From: Microbacterium schleiferi
Lineage (GTDB): Bacteria; Actinomycetota; Actinomycetes; Actinomycetales; Microbacteriaceae
DNA: 64,000 nt
Assembly: GCF_015565955.1 (NCBI RefSeq)
Contig: NZ_CP064760.1
Coordinates: forward strand, 372,001-436,000
Direction: 5' to 3'
Shown: piece by piece, positions 26,685 through 36,546 of the stretch
Layout: the number at the start of each line of letters is the position of its first letter
Numbering within the stretch: position 1 is the first letter of the stretch
The notes under the pieces: generated by a model
Database searches by the model: none
What the model was told of the DNA's origin: nothing
What the model saw: the letters and a program-made list of their open reading frames with translations, nothing else
Position numbers and translations under genes: made by a program

Positions 26685-26993
26685 ATGGCGGGACAGAAGA
26701 TCCGCATTCGCCTGAAGTCGTACGACCACGCGGGGCTTGACAGCTCGGCGCGCAAGATCGTCGACACCGTGACCCGAGCGGGCGCGACGGTCGTTGGACC
26801 CGTGCCGCTTCCGACCGAGAAGAACGTCGTGTGCGTCATCCGGTCGCCCCACAAGTACAAGGACAGCCGCGAGCACTTCGAGATGCGCACCCACAAGCGT
26901 CTGATCGACATCATCGACCCGACGCCCAAGGCCGTCGACTCGCTGATGCGCCTTGACCTGCCGGCCGACGTCAACATCGAGATCAAGCTCTGA
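26685..26993 (+). CDS. rpsJ: 30S ribosomal protein S10
   Basis: A 102-residue protein, normal S10 length ([30 protein letters not shown]). It is part of the 30S head and also the NusE antitermination factor. First gene of a 25-gene run on one strand. The ribosome binding site GAAAAGAGAG precedes the ATG. Confidence 0.98.
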   Translation: MAGQKIRIRLKSYDHAGLDSSARKIVDTVTRAGATVVGPVPLPTEKNVVCVIRSPHKYKDSREHFEMRTHKRLIDIIDPTPKAVDSLMRLDLPADVNIEIKL

Positions 26994-27004
26994 GGACCTC
27001 GACC

Positions 27005-27664
27005 ATGGCACACATCAACGAAAAAGTTTCCAAGGGACTCCTGGGCACCAAGCTCGGCATGACCCAGGTCTGGGATGAGAACGGCAAGCTCGTTCCCGTC
27101 ACCGTGATCGAGGTTGCGCCCAACGTGGTCACCCAGGTTCGTACCCCCGAGAAGGACGGCTACAACGCCGTTCAGATCGCCTACGGCCAGATCGACCCCC
27201 GCAAGGTGAACAAGCCCCTCTCGGCCCACTTCGAGGCCGCGGGCGTCACCCCGCGCCGCCACCTCACCGAGGTGCGCACGGCGGATGCTGCTGACTACTC
27301 ACTCGGTCAGGAGCTCACCGTCGACGGCGTGTTCGAAGCGGGCCAGCTCGTCGACGTTGTCGGCACGAGCAAGGGCAAGGGCACCGCGGGTGTCATGAAG
27401 CGCCACAACTTCAAGGGCGTTTCCGCTTCGCACGGTGCTCACCGCAACCACCGCAAGCCCGGTTCGATCGGCGCGTCCTCGACGCCCAGCCGTGTCTTCA
27501 AGGGCATGCGCATGGCCGGCCGCATGGGTGGCGAGCGCGTCACCGTTCTCAACCTCACGGTGCACGCCGTCGACGCCGAGAAGGGTCTGCTGCTCGTCAA
27601 GGGCGCCGTCCCCGGTGCTCGTGGCCGCATCGTCTACGTCCGCAACGCAGTGAAGGGTGCCTGA
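27005..27664 (+). CDS. rplC: 50S ribosomal protein L3
   Basis: A 219-residue protein with [20 protein letters not shown] at the start and the conserved loop [19 protein letters not shown] that reaches the peptidyl-transferase centre. Normal length, 11 bp after rpsJ. Confidence 0.98.
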   Translation: MAHINEKVSKGLLGTKLGMTQVWDENGKLVPVTVIEVAPNVVTQVRTPEKDGYNAVQIAYGQIDPRKVNKPLSAHFEAAGVTPRRHLTEVRTADAADYSLGQELTVDGVFEAGQLVDVVGTSKGKGTAGVMKRHNFKGVSASHGAHRNHRKPGSIGASSTPSRVFKGMRMAGRMGGERVTVLNLTVHAVDAEKGLLLVKGAVPGARGRIVYVRNAVKGA

Positions 27665-27666
27665 TC

Positions 27667-28329
27667 ATGGCTGACTCGACTCTCGCGCTCGACGTCCACA
27701 AGGCTGACGGCAAGAAGGCTGGCTCCGTGGAGCTGCCCGCCGCGCTGTTCGACGTCAAGACGAACATCCCTCTCATCCACCAGGTCGTCGTCGCGCAGCG
27801 CGCGGCGGCTCGCCAGGGCACCCACTCGACCAAGCGTCGCGGTGAGGTCTCCGGTGCTGGCCGCAAGCCCTTCAAGCAGAAGGGCACGGGTAACGCCCGT
27901 CAGGGTTCGATCCGCGCGCCGCACATGACCGGCGGTGGCATCGTCCACGGCCCGAAGCCGCGTGACTACGGCCAGCGCACCCCCAAGAAGATGATCGCTG
28001 CCGCACTCCTCGGTGCGCTGAGCGACCGCGCTCGTGGCGACCGTCTTCACATCGTCGACTCGTTCGGCATCGAGGGCACGCCGTCCACGAAGGCCGCTGT
28101 CGCGGTCCTCGCGAACCTCGCCCCGGCCAAGAACGTGCTCGTGGTCATCACGCGCGACGACGAGACCAGCATCCTGAGCGTGCGCAACCTCGCGTATGTC
28201 CACGTGCTGTACGTCGACCAGCTCAACGCCTACGACGTGCTCGTCTCGGACGACATCGTCTTCACCAAGGCCGCCTACGACGCCTTCGTCGCGTCGAAGT
28301 CCGGCGCCACCCAGGAGGTCTCGGCATGA
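27667..28329 (+). CDS. rplD: 50S ribosomal protein L4
   Basis: A 220-residue protein with the exit-tunnel loop region [20 protein letters not shown]. It lines the peptide tunnel. In E. coli L4 autoregulates the S10 operon; no such site is recognised here. Its stop overlaps the rplW start by four bases (ATGA), implying translational coupling. Confidence 0.98.
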   Translation: MADSTLALDVHKADGKKAGSVELPAALFDVKTNIPLIHQVVVAQRAAARQGTHSTKRRGEVSGAGRKPFKQKGTGNARQGSIRAPHMTGGGIVHGPKPRDYGQRTPKKMIAAALLGALSDRARGDRLHIVDSFGIEGTPSTKAAVAVLANLAPAKNVLVVITRDDETSILSVRNLAYVHVLYVDQLNAYDVLVSDDIVFTKAAYDAFVASKSGATQEVSA

Positions 28330-28625
28330 CCGCTGTGAACAAGGACCCGCGCGACATCATCCTGAAGCCGGTCGTTTCGGAGAAGAGCTACTCGCTCATC
28401 GACGAGGGCAAGTACACGTTCCTCGTGGACCCCCGCGCGACCAAGACCGAGATCAAGCTCGCGATCGAGAAGATCTTCGGCGTCAAGGTGGCCTCGGTCA
28501 ACACGATCAACCGCGTCGGCAAGGCCCGTCGCACCCGTTTCGGCATGGGCAAGCGCAAGGACACCAAGCGCGCCATCGTCACGCTGAAGTCGGGCTCCAT
28601 CGACATCTTCACGGCCGTCGGCTGA
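28326..28625 (+). CDS. rplW: 50S ribosomal protein L23
   Basis: A 99-residue protein ([20 protein letters not shown]) that sits at the tunnel exit and docks trigger factor and SRP. Normal length. Overlaps the rplD stop. Confidence 0.97.
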   Translation: MTAVNKDPRDIILKPVVSEKSYSLIDEGKYTFLVDPRATKTEIKLAIEKIFGVKVASVNTINRVGKARRTRFGMGKRKDTKRAIVTLKSGSIDIFTAVG

Positions 28626-28649
28626 CAGTCGGAATAGAGGACTAGAGAC

Positions 28650-29489
28650 ATGGCAATTCGCAAGTACAAGCCCACGACCCCTGGTCGCCGCGGCTCGTCG
28701 GTGGCGGACTTCGCTGAGATCACCCGATCGACGCCCGAGAAGTCGCTCCTTCGTCCCATCGCCAAGACCGGTGGTCGCAACAACCAGGGCCGGATCACGA
28801 CCCGCCACATCGGTGGTGGACACAAGCGCCAGTACCGCGTCATCGACTTCCGTCGTAACGACAAGGACGGCATCGACGCCAAGGTCGCACACATCGAGTA
28901 CGACCCCAACCGCACCGCGCGCATCGCGCTGCTGCACTACGTCGACGGCGAGAAGCGCTACATCCTCGCTCCGAACAAGCTGCAGCAGGGCGACATCGTG
29001 GAGTCGGGCGCTTCGGCCGACATCAAGCCGGGCAACAACCTGCCCCTGCGCAACATCCCGACCGGTACCGTCGTGCACGCCATCGAGCTGCGCCCCGGTG
29101 GCGGCGCGAAGATGGCTCGCTCGGCCGGTGCCGCTGTGCGCCTCGTCGCCAAGGACGGCCCCTACGCGCAGCTGCGTCTGCCCTCGGGTGAGATCCGCAA
29201 CGTCGACGCCCGCTGCCGCGCCACGATCGGCGAGGTCGGCAACGCCGAGCAGTCGAACATCAACTGGGGCAAGGCCGGCCGCAAGCGCTGGAAGGGCGTG
29301 CGCCCGACCGTCCGCGGTGTCGCGATGAACCCGGTCGACCACCCGCACGGTGGTGGTGAGGGTAAGACCTCCGGTGGTCGTCACCCCGTCTCGCCGTGGG
29401 GTCAGGCGGAGGGCCGTACGCGCCACGCCAACAAGGAAAGCGACAAGCTCATCGTTCGCCGCCGCACGGCCGGCAAGAAGCGCAAGTAG
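28650..29489 (+). CDS. rplB: 50S ribosomal protein L2
   Basis: A 279-residue protein with [19 protein letters not shown] and the C-terminal [15 protein letters not shown] loop, whose His is close to the peptidyl-transferase centre. Normal length, frame intact. Confidence 0.98.
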   Translation: MAIRKYKPTTPGRRGSSVADFAEITRSTPEKSLLRPIAKTGGRNNQGRITTRHIGGGHKRQYRVIDFRRNDKDGIDAKVAHIEYDPNRTARIALLHYVDGEKRYILAPNKLQQGDIVESGASADIKPGNNLPLRNIPTGTVVHAIELRPGGGAKMARSAGAAVRLVAKDGPYAQLRLPSGEIRNVDARCRATIGEVGNAEQSNINWGKAGRKRWKGVRPTVRGVAMNPVDHPHGGGEGKTSGGRHPVSPWGQAEGRTRHANKESDKLIVRRRTAGKKRK

Positions 29490-29502
29490 GTAGGAACAGA
29501 AG

Positions 29503-29784
29503 ATGCCACGCAGTCTCAAGAAGGGCCCCTTCGTCGACGAGCACCTGCTTCGCAAGGTCGTCTCACAGAACGAAGCCGGATCCAAGAACGTCATCAAGAC
29601 CTGGTCGCGTCGGTCCATGATCATCCCCGCGATGCTCGGCCACACGATCGCTGTCCACGACGGTCGCAAGCACATCCCCGTGTTCGTGACCGAGACCATG
29701 GTCGGCCACAAGCTGGGCGAGTTCGCGCCCACCCGCACCTTCCGCGGCCACGAGAAGGACGACAAGAAGGGCCGCCGCCGCTGA
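29503..29784 (+). CDS. rpsS: 30S ribosomal protein S19
   Basis: A 93-residue protein ([35 protein letters not shown]). It binds the 30S head with S13. Normal length. Confidence 0.98.
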   Translation: MPRSLKKGPFVDEHLLRKVVSQNEAGSKNVIKTWSRRSMIIPAMLGHTIAVHDGRKHIPVFVTETMVGHKLGEFAPTRTFRGHEKDDKKGRRR

Positions 29785-29810
29785 CGCGGGGGCGCTGAGA
29801 GGAGAGAGAA

Positions 29811-30209
29811 ATGGTGGAGTCCATCGCACGTGTGCGACACATCCGCGTGACCCCTCAGAAGGCTCGTCGTGTCGTTGCCCTCATCAAGGGCAAGCAGGCC
29901 GAGGAGGCCCTCGCGATCCTGAAGTTCGCGCCGCAGGGCGCGAGCGAGCCGATCTACAAGCTGGTCGCCTCGGCGATCGCCAACGCTCGCGTGAAGGCTG
30001 ACAACGAGGGCACGTACTTCGATGAGGGCGCGCTGTTCGTCAAGAACGCGTTCGTCGACGAGGGCACGACGCTCAAGCGGTTCCAGCCGCGCGCGCAGGG
30101 TCGTGCGTTCCAGATCAAGAAGCGCAGCAGCCACATCACGGTCGTCCTCGCGACGCCCGAGGTCGCTGAGACCGCGCCCGCTTCCCAGACCAAGAAGGCG
30201 AGCAAGTAA
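29811..30209 (+). CDS. rplV: 50S ribosomal protein L22
   Basis: A 132-residue protein ([20 protein letters not shown]) including the tunnel loop region [21 protein letters not shown] short Ala/Lys tail follows the core. Its TAA shares one base with the rpsC ATG (TAATG). Confidence 0.97.
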   Translation: MVESIARVRHIRVTPQKARRVVALIKGKQAEEALAILKFAPQGASEPIYKLVASAIANARVKADNEGTYFDEGALFVKNAFVDEGTTLKRFQPRAQGRAFQIKKRSSHITVVLATPEVAETAPASQTKKASK

Positions 30210-30967
30210 TGGGACAGAAAGTCAACCCGTACGGCTTCCGCCTGGGCATCACCACCGACCACGTGTCGCGGTGGTTCTCGGACTCGACGAAGCCGGGTCA
30301 GCGCTACGCCGACTACGTCGCAGAAGACATCAAGATCCGTCGACTGCTCAAGACGCAGCTCGACCGCGCCGGTGTGAGCAACATCGAGATCGAGCGCACG
30401 CGTGACCGCGTTCGCGTCGACATCCACACCGCGCGTCCCGGCATCGTGATCGGCCGCCGCGGCGCCGAGGCTGAGCGCATCCGCGCCGACCTCGAGAAGC
30501 TCACCGGCAAGCAGATCCAGCTGAACATCCTCGAGGTCAAGAACCCCGAGGCAGACGCTCAGCTGGTCGCGCAGGGCATCGCCGAGCAGCTGTCTGCTCG
30601 TGTGGCGTTCCGTCGCGCGATGCGTAAGGGTCTGCAGGGTGCTCAGCGTGCCGGCGCCAAGGGTGTCCGCATCCAGGTGTCGGGCCGCCTCGGCGGCGCC
30701 GAGATGAGCCGGTCGGAGTTCTACCGCGAAGGCCGTGTGCCCCTGCACACGCTGCGCGCGAACATCGACTACGGCTTCTATGAGGCCAAGACCACCTTCG
30801 GTCGCATCGGCGTGAAGGTCTGGATCTACAAGGGCGACCTTACCAACAAGGAACTGGCCCGCGAGCAGGCGAACCAGAAGCCCGCGCGCGAGCGTGGCGA
30901 CCGTCGTGGCCCCCGCCGTGACAACCGCGCCGCCGAGGCCCCGGTCGCAGAAGGAGCGTCGGCATAA
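30209..30967 (+). CDS. rpsC: 30S ribosomal protein S3
   Basis: A 252-residue protein starting [20 protein letters not shown], with a type 2 KH domain ([15 protein letters not shown]). The C-terminal 35 residues are Arg- and Ala-rich ([14 protein letters not shown]), an extension common in Actinobacteria. Its stop overlaps the rplP start by one base. Confidence 0.98.
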   Translation: MGQKVNPYGFRLGITTDHVSRWFSDSTKPGQRYADYVAEDIKIRRLLKTQLDRAGVSNIEIERTRDRVRVDIHTARPGIVIGRRGAEAERIRADLEKLTGKQIQLNILEVKNPEADAQLVAQGIAEQLSARVAFRRAMRKGLQGAQRAGAKGVRIQVSGRLGGAEMSRSEFYREGRVPLHTLRANIDYGFYEAKTTFGRIGVKVWIYKGDLTNKELAREQANQKPARERGDRRGPRRDNRAAEAPVAEGASA

Positions 30968-31386
30968 TGCTCATCCCCCGCAAGGTCAAGTACCGCAAGC
31001 AGCACCACCCGGGTCGCGATGGCCAGGCCACCGGTGGCACCAAGGTGTCGTTCGGTGAGTTCGGCATCCAGGCCCTGACGCCCGCTTACGTGACCAACCG
31101 TCAGATCGAGTCCGCTCGTATCGCGATGACCCGTCACATCAAGCGTGGTGGAAAGGTGTGGATCAACATCTACCCCGACCGTCCGCTGACCAAGAAGCCC
31201 GCCGAAACCCGCATGGGTTCCGGTAAGGGTTCACCGGAGTGGTGGGTCGCAAACGTCAAGCCGGGTCGCGTCCTCTTCGAGGTCGCCGGCGTCAACGAGC
31301 AGCTCGCTCGTGAGGCCCTGACCCGTGCCATCCACAAGCTGCCGCTGAAGGCACGCATCATCAAGCGCGAGGAGGGCGACGCGTAA
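30967..31386 (+). CDS. rplP: 50S ribosomal protein L16
   Basis: A 139-residue protein ([39 protein letters not shown]) near the A-site tRNA elbow. Normal length. TAATG junction with rpmC. Confidence 0.98.
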   Translation: MLIPRKVKYRKQHHPGRDGQATGGTKVSFGEFGIQALTPAYVTNRQIESARIAMTRHIKRGGKVWINIYPDRPLTKKPAETRMGSGKGSPEWWVANVKPGRVLFEVAGVNEQLAREALTRAIHKLPLKARIIKREEGDA

Positions 31387-31694
31387 TGGCGATCGGCACC
31401 AAGACGCTCGCCCCGAGCGAGCTCGACACGTTCGAAGACCAGCGCCTGGTCGAGGAGCTGCGCAAGGCCAAGGAAGAGCTGTTCAACCTGCGCTTCCAGT
31501 CGGCCACCGGCCAGCTCGACAGCCACGGCCGCATCCGTGCGGTCAAGCGCGACATCGCGCGGCTGTACACCGTCATCCGCGAGCGCGAGCTGGGCATCCG
31601 TGCCACGCCCGCTCCCGTGGAGAAGGCGACCAAGGCCCGCAAGACGAAGGCTGCGAAGTCGGAAGACGACGCCGCCAAGGAGGAGGCTGAGTGA
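31386..31694 (+). CDS. rpmC: 50S ribosomal protein L29 with C-terminal extension
   Basis: A 102-residue protein; the L29 core ([20 protein letters not shown] ... [16 protein letters not shown]) takes up the first 75 or so residues. The remaining 25 are Lys/Ala/Glu-rich ([20 protein letters not shown]), an extension beyond the usual 65-80 residues. Its TGA overlaps the rpsQ ATG (TGATG). Confidence 0.95.
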   Translation: MAIGTKTLAPSELDTFEDQRLVEELRKAKEELFNLRFQSATGQLDSHGRIRAVKRDIARLYTVIRERELGIRATPAPVEKATKARKTKAAKSEDDAAKEEAE

Positions 31695-32104
31695 TGGCCA
31701 CCACAGACAAGACCACTGAGAAGGCACCCGCTGCCAAGAAGGCTCCGGCCAAGAAGGCTCCGGCCAAGGCTGCTGCGCCCGAAGAGACCGTCGCCGCTGT
31801 GGCGACCGAGGCCGGTCACGAGCGGGCCGAGCACGACGTGCGCGACCCGAACGCCCGTGGCTACCGCAAGACCCGTCGCGGCTACGTCGTCTCGGACAAG
31901 ATGGACAAGACGATCGTCGTCGAGGTCGAGGACCGCGTGAAGCACCCCCTCTACGGCAAGGTCATTCGCCGCACGTCCAAGGTGAAGGCGCACGATGAGG
32001 CGAACACCGCCGGTATCGGGGACCTCGTCGTCATCAACGAGACCCGTCCGCTGAGCGCCACCAAGCGCTGGCGTCTGGTCGAGATCCTCGAGAAGGCGAA
32101 GTGA
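31694..32104 (+). CDS. rpsQ: 30S ribosomal protein S17 with AK-rich N-terminal extension
   Basis: A 136-residue protein. The S17 core begins about residue 54 ([20 protein letters not shown]) and ends LVEILEKAK. The first 50 or so residues are an added low-complexity region with [14 protein letters not shown], encoded by an exact 15-bp tandem repeat (AAGAAGGCTCCGGCC at 31736-31750 and 31751-31765). The ATG at 31694 is supported by GGAGG 7 bp upstream, so the extension is translated. Such histone-like AK repeats probably bind rRNA non-specifically (inference). Confidence 0.95.
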   Translation: MATTDKTTEKAPAAKKAPAKKAPAKAAAPEETVAAVATEAGHERAEHDVRDPNARGYRKTRRGYVVSDKMDKTIVVEVEDRVKHPLYGKVIRRTSKVKAHDEANTAGIGDLVVINETRPLSATKRWRLVEILEKAK

Positions 32105-32108
32105 TCTC

Positions 32109-32477
32109 ATGATTCAGAACGAATCCCGCCTCAAGGTGGCGGACAACACGGGTGCCAAGGAGCTGCTGACCATTCGCGTGCTGGGCGGCTCCAACCGCCG
32201 CTACGCGGGTCTCGGCGACACCATCGTCGCGACCGTCAAGGACGCGATCCCCGGCGGCAACGTCAAGAAGGGCGATGTCGTCAAGGCGGTCATCGTGCGC
32301 ACCGTCAAGCAGACCCGTCGTCCCGACGGTTCCTACATCAAGTTCGACGAGAACGCCGCCGTCATCCTGAAGAACGACGGGGAGCCCCGCGGCACCCGTA
32401 TCTTCGGGCCGGTCGGCCGTGAGCTTCGTGACAAGAAGTTCATGAAGATCGTCTCGCTGGCCCCGGAGGTCATCTGA
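32109..32477 (+). CDS. rplN: 50S ribosomal protein L14
   Basis: A 122-residue protein ([20 protein letters not shown]) at the 30S-50S interface. Normal length. First gene of the spc part of the cluster, only 4 bp after rpsQ, so S10 and spc are one unit here. Confidence 0.98.
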   Translation: MIQNESRLKVADNTGAKELLTIRVLGGSNRRYAGLGDTIVATVKDAIPGGNVKKGDVVKAVIVRTVKQTRRPDGSYIKFDENAAVILKNDGEPRGTRIFGPVGRELRDKKFMKIVSLAPEVI

Positions 32478-32479
32478 TC

Positions 32480-32839
32480 ATGGCGAACATCAAGAAGGGT
32501 GACCTGGTTCAGGTCATCTCGGGCCCGACGCCCGAACGTGGTGGCGACCGCGGCAAGCAGGGCACGGTCCTCGAGGTACTCACCGAACAGGACCGCGTCA
32601 TTGTCGAGGGCGTGAACTACGTCACCAAGCACGTCCGCGTGGGCCAGACCCAGCGCGGCACCAAGACGGGCGGTCTCGAGACCATCGAGGCGCCGATCCA
32701 CATCTCCAACGTCCAGCTCGTGGACCCCGAGACCAAGAAGCCCACGCGGGTCGGTCACCGGGTCGAGGAGCAGGTCAAGGACGGCGTGAAGCGCACGGTT
32801 CGTGTGCGGTACGCGAAGAAGTCAGGCAAGGACCTCTGA
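32480..32839 (+). CDS. rplX: 50S ribosomal protein L24
   Basis: A 119-residue protein with an N-terminal KOW motif ([25 protein letters not shown] region, split by a short insertion). It initiates 50S assembly. Normal length for Actinobacteria. Confidence 0.97.
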   Translation: MANIKKGDLVQVISGPTPERGGDRGKQGTVLEVLTEQDRVIVEGVNYVTKHVRVGQTQRGTKTGGLETIEAPIHISNVQLVDPETKKPTRVGHRVEEQVKDGVKRTVRVRYAKKSGKDL

Positions 32840-32841
32840 AC

Positions 32842-33432
32842 ATGAGCACTGCAACTGCTGCGCCCGCTGGCAAAACCCAGCCGCGCCTCAAGCAGAAGTA
32901 CAACGGCGAGATCAAGAAGGCCCTGCAGGAAGAGTTCGGCTACCCGAACGTCATGCAGATCCCCGGACTGGTCAAGGTCGTCGTGAACACCGGTGTCGGC
33001 GAGGCAGCTCGCGACAGCAAGGTGATCGATGGCGCGGTTGACGACCTCACCAAGATCACCGGTCAGAAGCCGGTCGTCACGAAGGCTCGTAAGTCCATCG
33101 CGCAGTTCAAGCTGCGTGAGGGTCAGGCCATCGGCGCGCACGTCACCCTCCGTGGCGACCGCGCGTGGGAGTTCGTGGACCGCCTCGTCAACCTCGCGCT
33201 GCCCCGCATCCGCGACTTCCGCGGCCTCTCGGACAAGCAGTTCGACGGCAACGGCAACTACACCTTCGGCTTGCAGGAGCAGTCGGTGTTCCACGAGATC
33301 AACCAGGACAAGATCGACCGCGTCCGCGGGTTCGACATCACAATCGTGACGTCGGCGAAGACGGATGCCGAAGGTCGCGCCCTCCTGCGTCACCTCGGTT
33401 TCCCCTTCCGGGCAGCCGAGCAGCAGGCCTGA
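32842..33432 (+). CDS. rplE: 50S ribosomal protein L5
   Basis: A 196-residue protein ([36 protein letters not shown]) that holds 5S rRNA. It has a short Ala/Thr-rich N-terminal addition. In many bacteria rpsN (S14) follows; here a 96-bp non-coding spacer with a CCGGGACCTCCGGGA element leads directly to rpsH. Confidence 0.98.
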   Translation: MSTATAAPAGKTQPRLKQKYNGEIKKALQEEFGYPNVMQIPGLVKVVVNTGVGEAARDSKVIDGAVDDLTKITGQKPVVTKARKSIAQFKLREGQAIGAHVTLRGDRAWEFVDRLVNLALPRIRDFRGLSDKQFDGNGNYTFGLQEQSVFHEINQDKIDRVRGFDITIVTSAKTDAEGRALLRHLGFPFRAAEQQA

Positions 33433-33528
33433 TCCACCCTTGAAGCCCCGGGACCTCCGGGACTTCGCCACCACAGGTCGGCGTCCGCGTAACGGGCGTC
33501 GAAACCTGGTGAAAGAAAGAAGAACCCC

Positions 33529-33927
33529 ATGACCATGACAGACCCGGTCGCAGACATGCTGACCCGGCTGCGCAATGCGAACTCGGCGCACCACGACTCC
33601 GTGTCGCTGCCGAGCTCCAAGCTCAAGACGCACATCGCCGAGATCCTCAAGCAGGAGGGCTACATCTCGGACTGGTCGGTCGAGGATGCCCGTGTGGGCC
33701 AGACCCTGACCATGACCCTCAAGTACGGCCCGAACCGGGAGCGTTCGATCGCGGGCATCAAGCGCGTGTCGAAGCCTGGTCTGCGCGTGTACGCGAAGTC
33801 CAGCGAGATCCCCACGGTTCTCGGCGGCCTCGGCGTTGCGATCCTGTCCACCTCCTCCGGTCTTCTCACCGACCGTCAGGCCGAGCAGAAGGGCGTGGGT
33901 GGGGAAGTCCTCGCCTACGTGTGGTGA
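33529..33927 (+). CDS. rpsH: 30S ribosomal protein S8
   Basis: A 132-residue protein ([40 protein letters not shown]). It binds the central domain of 16S rRNA and is the spc repressor in E. coli. Two Met codons (33529 and 33535) are possible; the first fits AAAGAAAGAAG spacing slightly better. Confidence 0.97.
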   Translation: MTMTDPVADMLTRLRNANSAHHDSVSLPSSKLKTHIAEILKQEGYISDWSVEDARVGQTLTMTLKYGPNRERSIAGIKRVSKPGLRVYAKSSEIPTVLGGLGVAILSTSSGLLTDRQAEQKGVGGEVLAYVW

Positions 33928-33933
33928 TCTGAC

Positions 33934-34470
33934 ATGTCGCGTATTGGACGTCTTCCCATCGACATCCCCGCCGGTGTGACCATCACCGTCGACGGCCAGG
34001 ATGTCGCCGTCAAGGGCCCGAAGGGTGAGCTGTCGCTCACCGTCGCGCGCCCCATCGAGGTCAAGGTCGAAGAGGGTCAGGTGCTCGTCACCCGTCCCGA
34101 CGACGAGCGCGAGTCGCGTTCGCTGCACGGCCTGACCCGCACCCTGATCAACAACAACATCATCGGCGTGACCCAGGGCTACACCAAGGGCCTCGAGGTC
34201 GTCGGCACCGGTTACCGCGTTGCACAGAAGGGTGGCTCGATCGAGTTCGCCCTCGGCTTCTCGCACCCCGTCGTCGTTGAGCCGCCCAGCGGCATCAGCT
34301 TCACGGTCGAGGGCAACAACAAGGTCACCGTGAGCGGCATCGACAAGCAGGCCGTCGGTGAGGTTGCTGCGAACATTCGAAAGATCCGCAAGCCGGAGCC
34401 GTACAAGGGCAAGGGCATCCGCTACGCCGGCGAGGTCGTGCGTCGCAAGGCCGGAAAGGCTGGTAAGTAA
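33934..34470 (+). CDS. rplF: 50S ribosomal protein L6
   Basis: A 178-residue protein ([40 protein letters not shown]) near the sarcin-ricin loop. Normal length. Confidence 0.98.
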   Translation: MSRIGRLPIDIPAGVTITVDGQDVAVKGPKGELSLTVARPIEVKVEEGQVLVTRPDDERESRSLHGLTRTLINNNIIGVTQGYTKGLEVVGTGYRVAQKGGSIEFALGFSHPVVVEPPSGISFTVEGNNKVTVSGIDKQAVGEVAANIRKIRKPEPYKGKGIRYAGEVVRRKAGKAGK

Positions 34471-34472
34471 CC

Positions 34473-34832
34473 ATGAGCGTCAAGACGAAGTCCGACGCCC
34501 GCGCGCGTCGCCACACCCGTCTTCGCAAGAAGGTCGTCGGCACCACCGAGCGTCCCCGTCTGGTCGTCACCCGCTCTGCCCGTCACGTATTCGTGCAGGT
34601 CGTGGACGACAGCAAGGGCCACACGCTGGCTTCGGCATCCACCCTCGAAACCGACCTGCGGGCGTTCGACGGTGACAAGACCGCCAAGGCCCGCAAGGTC
34701 GGCGAGCTCGTCGCCGAGCGCGCGAAGGCAGCCGGCGTCGCCGACGTCGTGTTCGACCGTGGCGGCAACCGCTACGCGGGACGTGTCGCGGCAATCGCCG
34801 ACGGCGCCCGCGAAGGAGGTCTGAACCTGTGA
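34473..34832 (+). CDS. rplR: 50S ribosomal protein L18
   Basis: A 119-residue protein ([40 protein letters not shown]) binding 5S rRNA with L5. Its stop overlaps the GTG start of rpsE by four bases. Confidence 0.98.
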   Translation: MSVKTKSDARARRHTRLRKKVVGTTERPRLVVTRSARHVFVQVVDDSKGHTLASASTLETDLRAFDGDKTAKARKVGELVAERAKAAGVADVVFDRGGNRYAGRVAAIADGAREGGLNL

Positions 34833-35569
34833 GCGAGAACAACAACCCCGTGGAGAACGACGTGACCGCTGCCGAGGGCACCGAGCAGACGGCCGAGGCC
34901 ACTGCTGCCGAGGCCACTGCGACCGAGGCCACTGCGGCCGAGAGCACCGCCACGACCACCGAGCGCGAGCGCGAGCCGCGTCGCGGTAGCCGTGAGCGCA
35001 ACCCCAACCGTGAGCGCAACTCGCGCGACCGTGGCGACAACCAGTTCCTCGAGCGCGTGGTCACCATCAACCGCGTGTCGAAGGTCGTGAAGGGTGGACG
35101 TCGCTTCAGCTTCACCGCCCTCGTCGTCGTCGGCGACGGTAATGGTGTGGTCGGCGTCGGCTACGGCAAGGCCCGCGAAGTTCCCCTGGCGATCTCCAAG
35201 GGTGTCGAAGAGGCCAAGCGTAACTTCTTCCGCGTGCCGCGTTCGGGTTCCACCATCCCGCACCCCGTGCAGGGTGAGGCAGCCGCCGGTGTGGTGCTTC
35301 TGCGCCCCGCCGCAGCCGGTACCGGTGTTATCGCCGGTGGTCCCGTTCGTGCCGTGCTCGAGTGCGCCGGCATCCACGACGTTCTGTCGAAGTCGCTCGG
35401 CTCGTCGAACACGATCAACATCGTGCACGCGACCGTCGAGGCCCTCCAGCAGCTCGAGGAGCCGCGCTCGGTCGCTGCCCGTCGTGGTCTCGACTTCGAC
35501 CAGGTCGCACCCGCCCGTCTCGTGCGCGCCGACGCCGAGGCAACGGCTGCACAGAAGGTAGGTGCCTGA
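34829..35569 (+). CDS. rpsE: 30S ribosomal protein S5 with long N-terminal extension
   Basis: A 246-residue protein. The S5 core starts about residue 68 ([20 protein letters not shown]) with the S5 RNA-binding loop and ends after [13 protein letters not shown]. The first 65 residues are extra: a Thr/Ala/Glu repeat ([18 protein letters not shown]) followed by an Arg-rich stretch ([18 protein letters not shown]). The acidic-then-basic order resembles other ribosomal tails in this cluster. GTG at 34829 with GAAGGAGGTCTGAACC upstream fixes the start. Confidence 0.96.
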   Translation: MSENNNPVENDVTAAEGTEQTAEATAAEATATEATAAESTATTTEREREPRRGSRERNPNRERNSRDRGDNQFLERVVTINRVSKVVKGGRRFSFTALVVVGDGNGVVGVGYGKAREVPLAISKGVEEAKRNFFRVPRSGSTIPHPVQGEAAAGVVLLRPAAAGTGVIAGGPVRAVLECAGIHDVLSKSLGSSNTINIVHATVEALQQLEEPRSVAARRGLDFDQVAPARLVRADAEATAAQKVGA

Positions 35570-35754
35570 TGGCTGCTCGACTGAAGGTCACGCAGGTCAA
35601 GTCCAAGGTGAGCGAGAAGCAGAATCAGCGTGACACGCTGCGCTCGCTCGGTCTCAAGCGGATCGGCGACTCTGTCGTCCGTCCCGACGACGCGCAGACG
35701 CGCGGTTACGTCAAGACCGTCGCTCACCTCGTGAAGGTTGAGGAGATCGACTAA
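35569..35754 (+). CDS. rpmD: 50S ribosomal protein L30
   Basis: A 61-residue protein ([38 protein letters not shown]). Normal length. Start and stop both overlap neighbours by one base or more (TGATG with rpsE, TAATG with rplO). Confidence 0.97.
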   Translation: MAARLKVTQVKSKVSEKQNQRDTLRSLGLKRIGDSVVRPDDAQTRGYVKTVAHLVKVEEID

Positions 35755-36446
35755 TGGCAGACAACGAAAAGGTCGAGGCCGACGCGGCCGAGGCCCCCAA
35801 GAAGGCGCCCGCGCGTAAGGCTCCGGCCAAGGCCGCTGCTGACGCGCCCGCCGAGAAGAAGGCGCCCGCGCGCAAGGCTCCGGCGAAGGCTGCTGCGGCA
35901 TCCGACGCTCCGGCCGAGAAGGCGGCGCCCGCGAAGAAGGCTCCCGCGAAGTCGACGGCAGCGAAGAAGGATGTCGCACCTGCGACCCGTCCTGGTGTGC
36001 TCAAGGTTCACCACCTTCGTCCGGTTCCCGGTTCCAACACGGCGAAGACCCGTGTCGGTCGCGGTGAGGGTTCGAAGGGTAAGACCGCGGGCCGTGGTAC
36101 CAAGGGCACGAAGGCCCGCTACCAGGTCAAGGTCGGTTTCGAGGGTGGGCAGATGCCGCTGCACATGCGCACCCCGAAGCTCCGTGGCTTCAAGAACCCG
36201 TTCCGGGTGGAGTACCAGGTCGTGAACCTCTCGACCCTGGCTGAGCTCTACCCGAAGGGCGGTGAGGTCACCGTGGGTGACCTCGTAGCCAAGGGCGCCG
36301 TTCGCAAGAACGAGAAGGTCAAGGTCCTCGGAGACGGCGACATCTCGGTGAAGCTCACCGTGACAGTCGACAAGGTCTCGGGTTCGGCCGAGCAGAAGAT
36401 CGTCGCTGCTGGCGGGTCCGTCCAGGCCGCAGCCTCGGCAGAGTAG
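35754..36446 (+). CDS. rplO: 50S ribosomal protein L15 with histone-like N-terminal extension
   Basis: A 230-residue protein. The L15 core begins about residue 83 ([20 protein letters not shown]) and includes [20 protein letters not shown]. The first 80 residues are a repetitive Lys/Ala/Pro region with blocks such as [14 protein letters not shown] and [15 protein letters not shown], very like the rpsQ extension and like eukaryotic histone H1 or mycobacterial HupB tails. The start overlaps the rpmD stop, so the extension is genuine. A perfect palindrome follows at 36454. Confidence 0.96.
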   Translation: MADNEKVEADAAEAPKKAPARKAPAKAAADAPAEKKAPARKAPAKAAAASDAPAEKAAPAKKAPAKSTAAKKDVAPATRPGVLKVHHLRPVPGSNTAKTRVGRGEGSKGKTAGRGTKGTKARYQVKVGFEGGQMPLHMRTPKLRGFKNPFRVEYQVVNLSTLAELYPKGGEVTVGDLVAKGAVRKNEKVKVLGDGDISVKLTVTVDKVSGSAEQKIVAAGGSVQAAASAE

Positions 36447-36453
36447 TACCCAG

Positions 36454-36487
36454 AAAGAGGGGCCGGAGATATCTCCGGCCCCTCTTT
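36454..36487 (+). terminator. Perfect 34-bp palindrome between rplO and secY
   Basis: AAAGAGGGGCCGGAGAT is followed directly by its exact reverse complement, ending in CTCTTT. As RNA it forms a strong stem with a short T-tail, so it should terminate or attenuate within the spc cluster. A possible -10 for secY, TAGCCT, lies 5 bp beyond it (36492-36497). Confidence 0.8.
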
Positions 36488-36546
36488 CGGTTAGCCTGGA
36501 CGTTGGCGCGCCTGAGCGTGTCGGCATCCCCCTTGGAGGAATCCTC

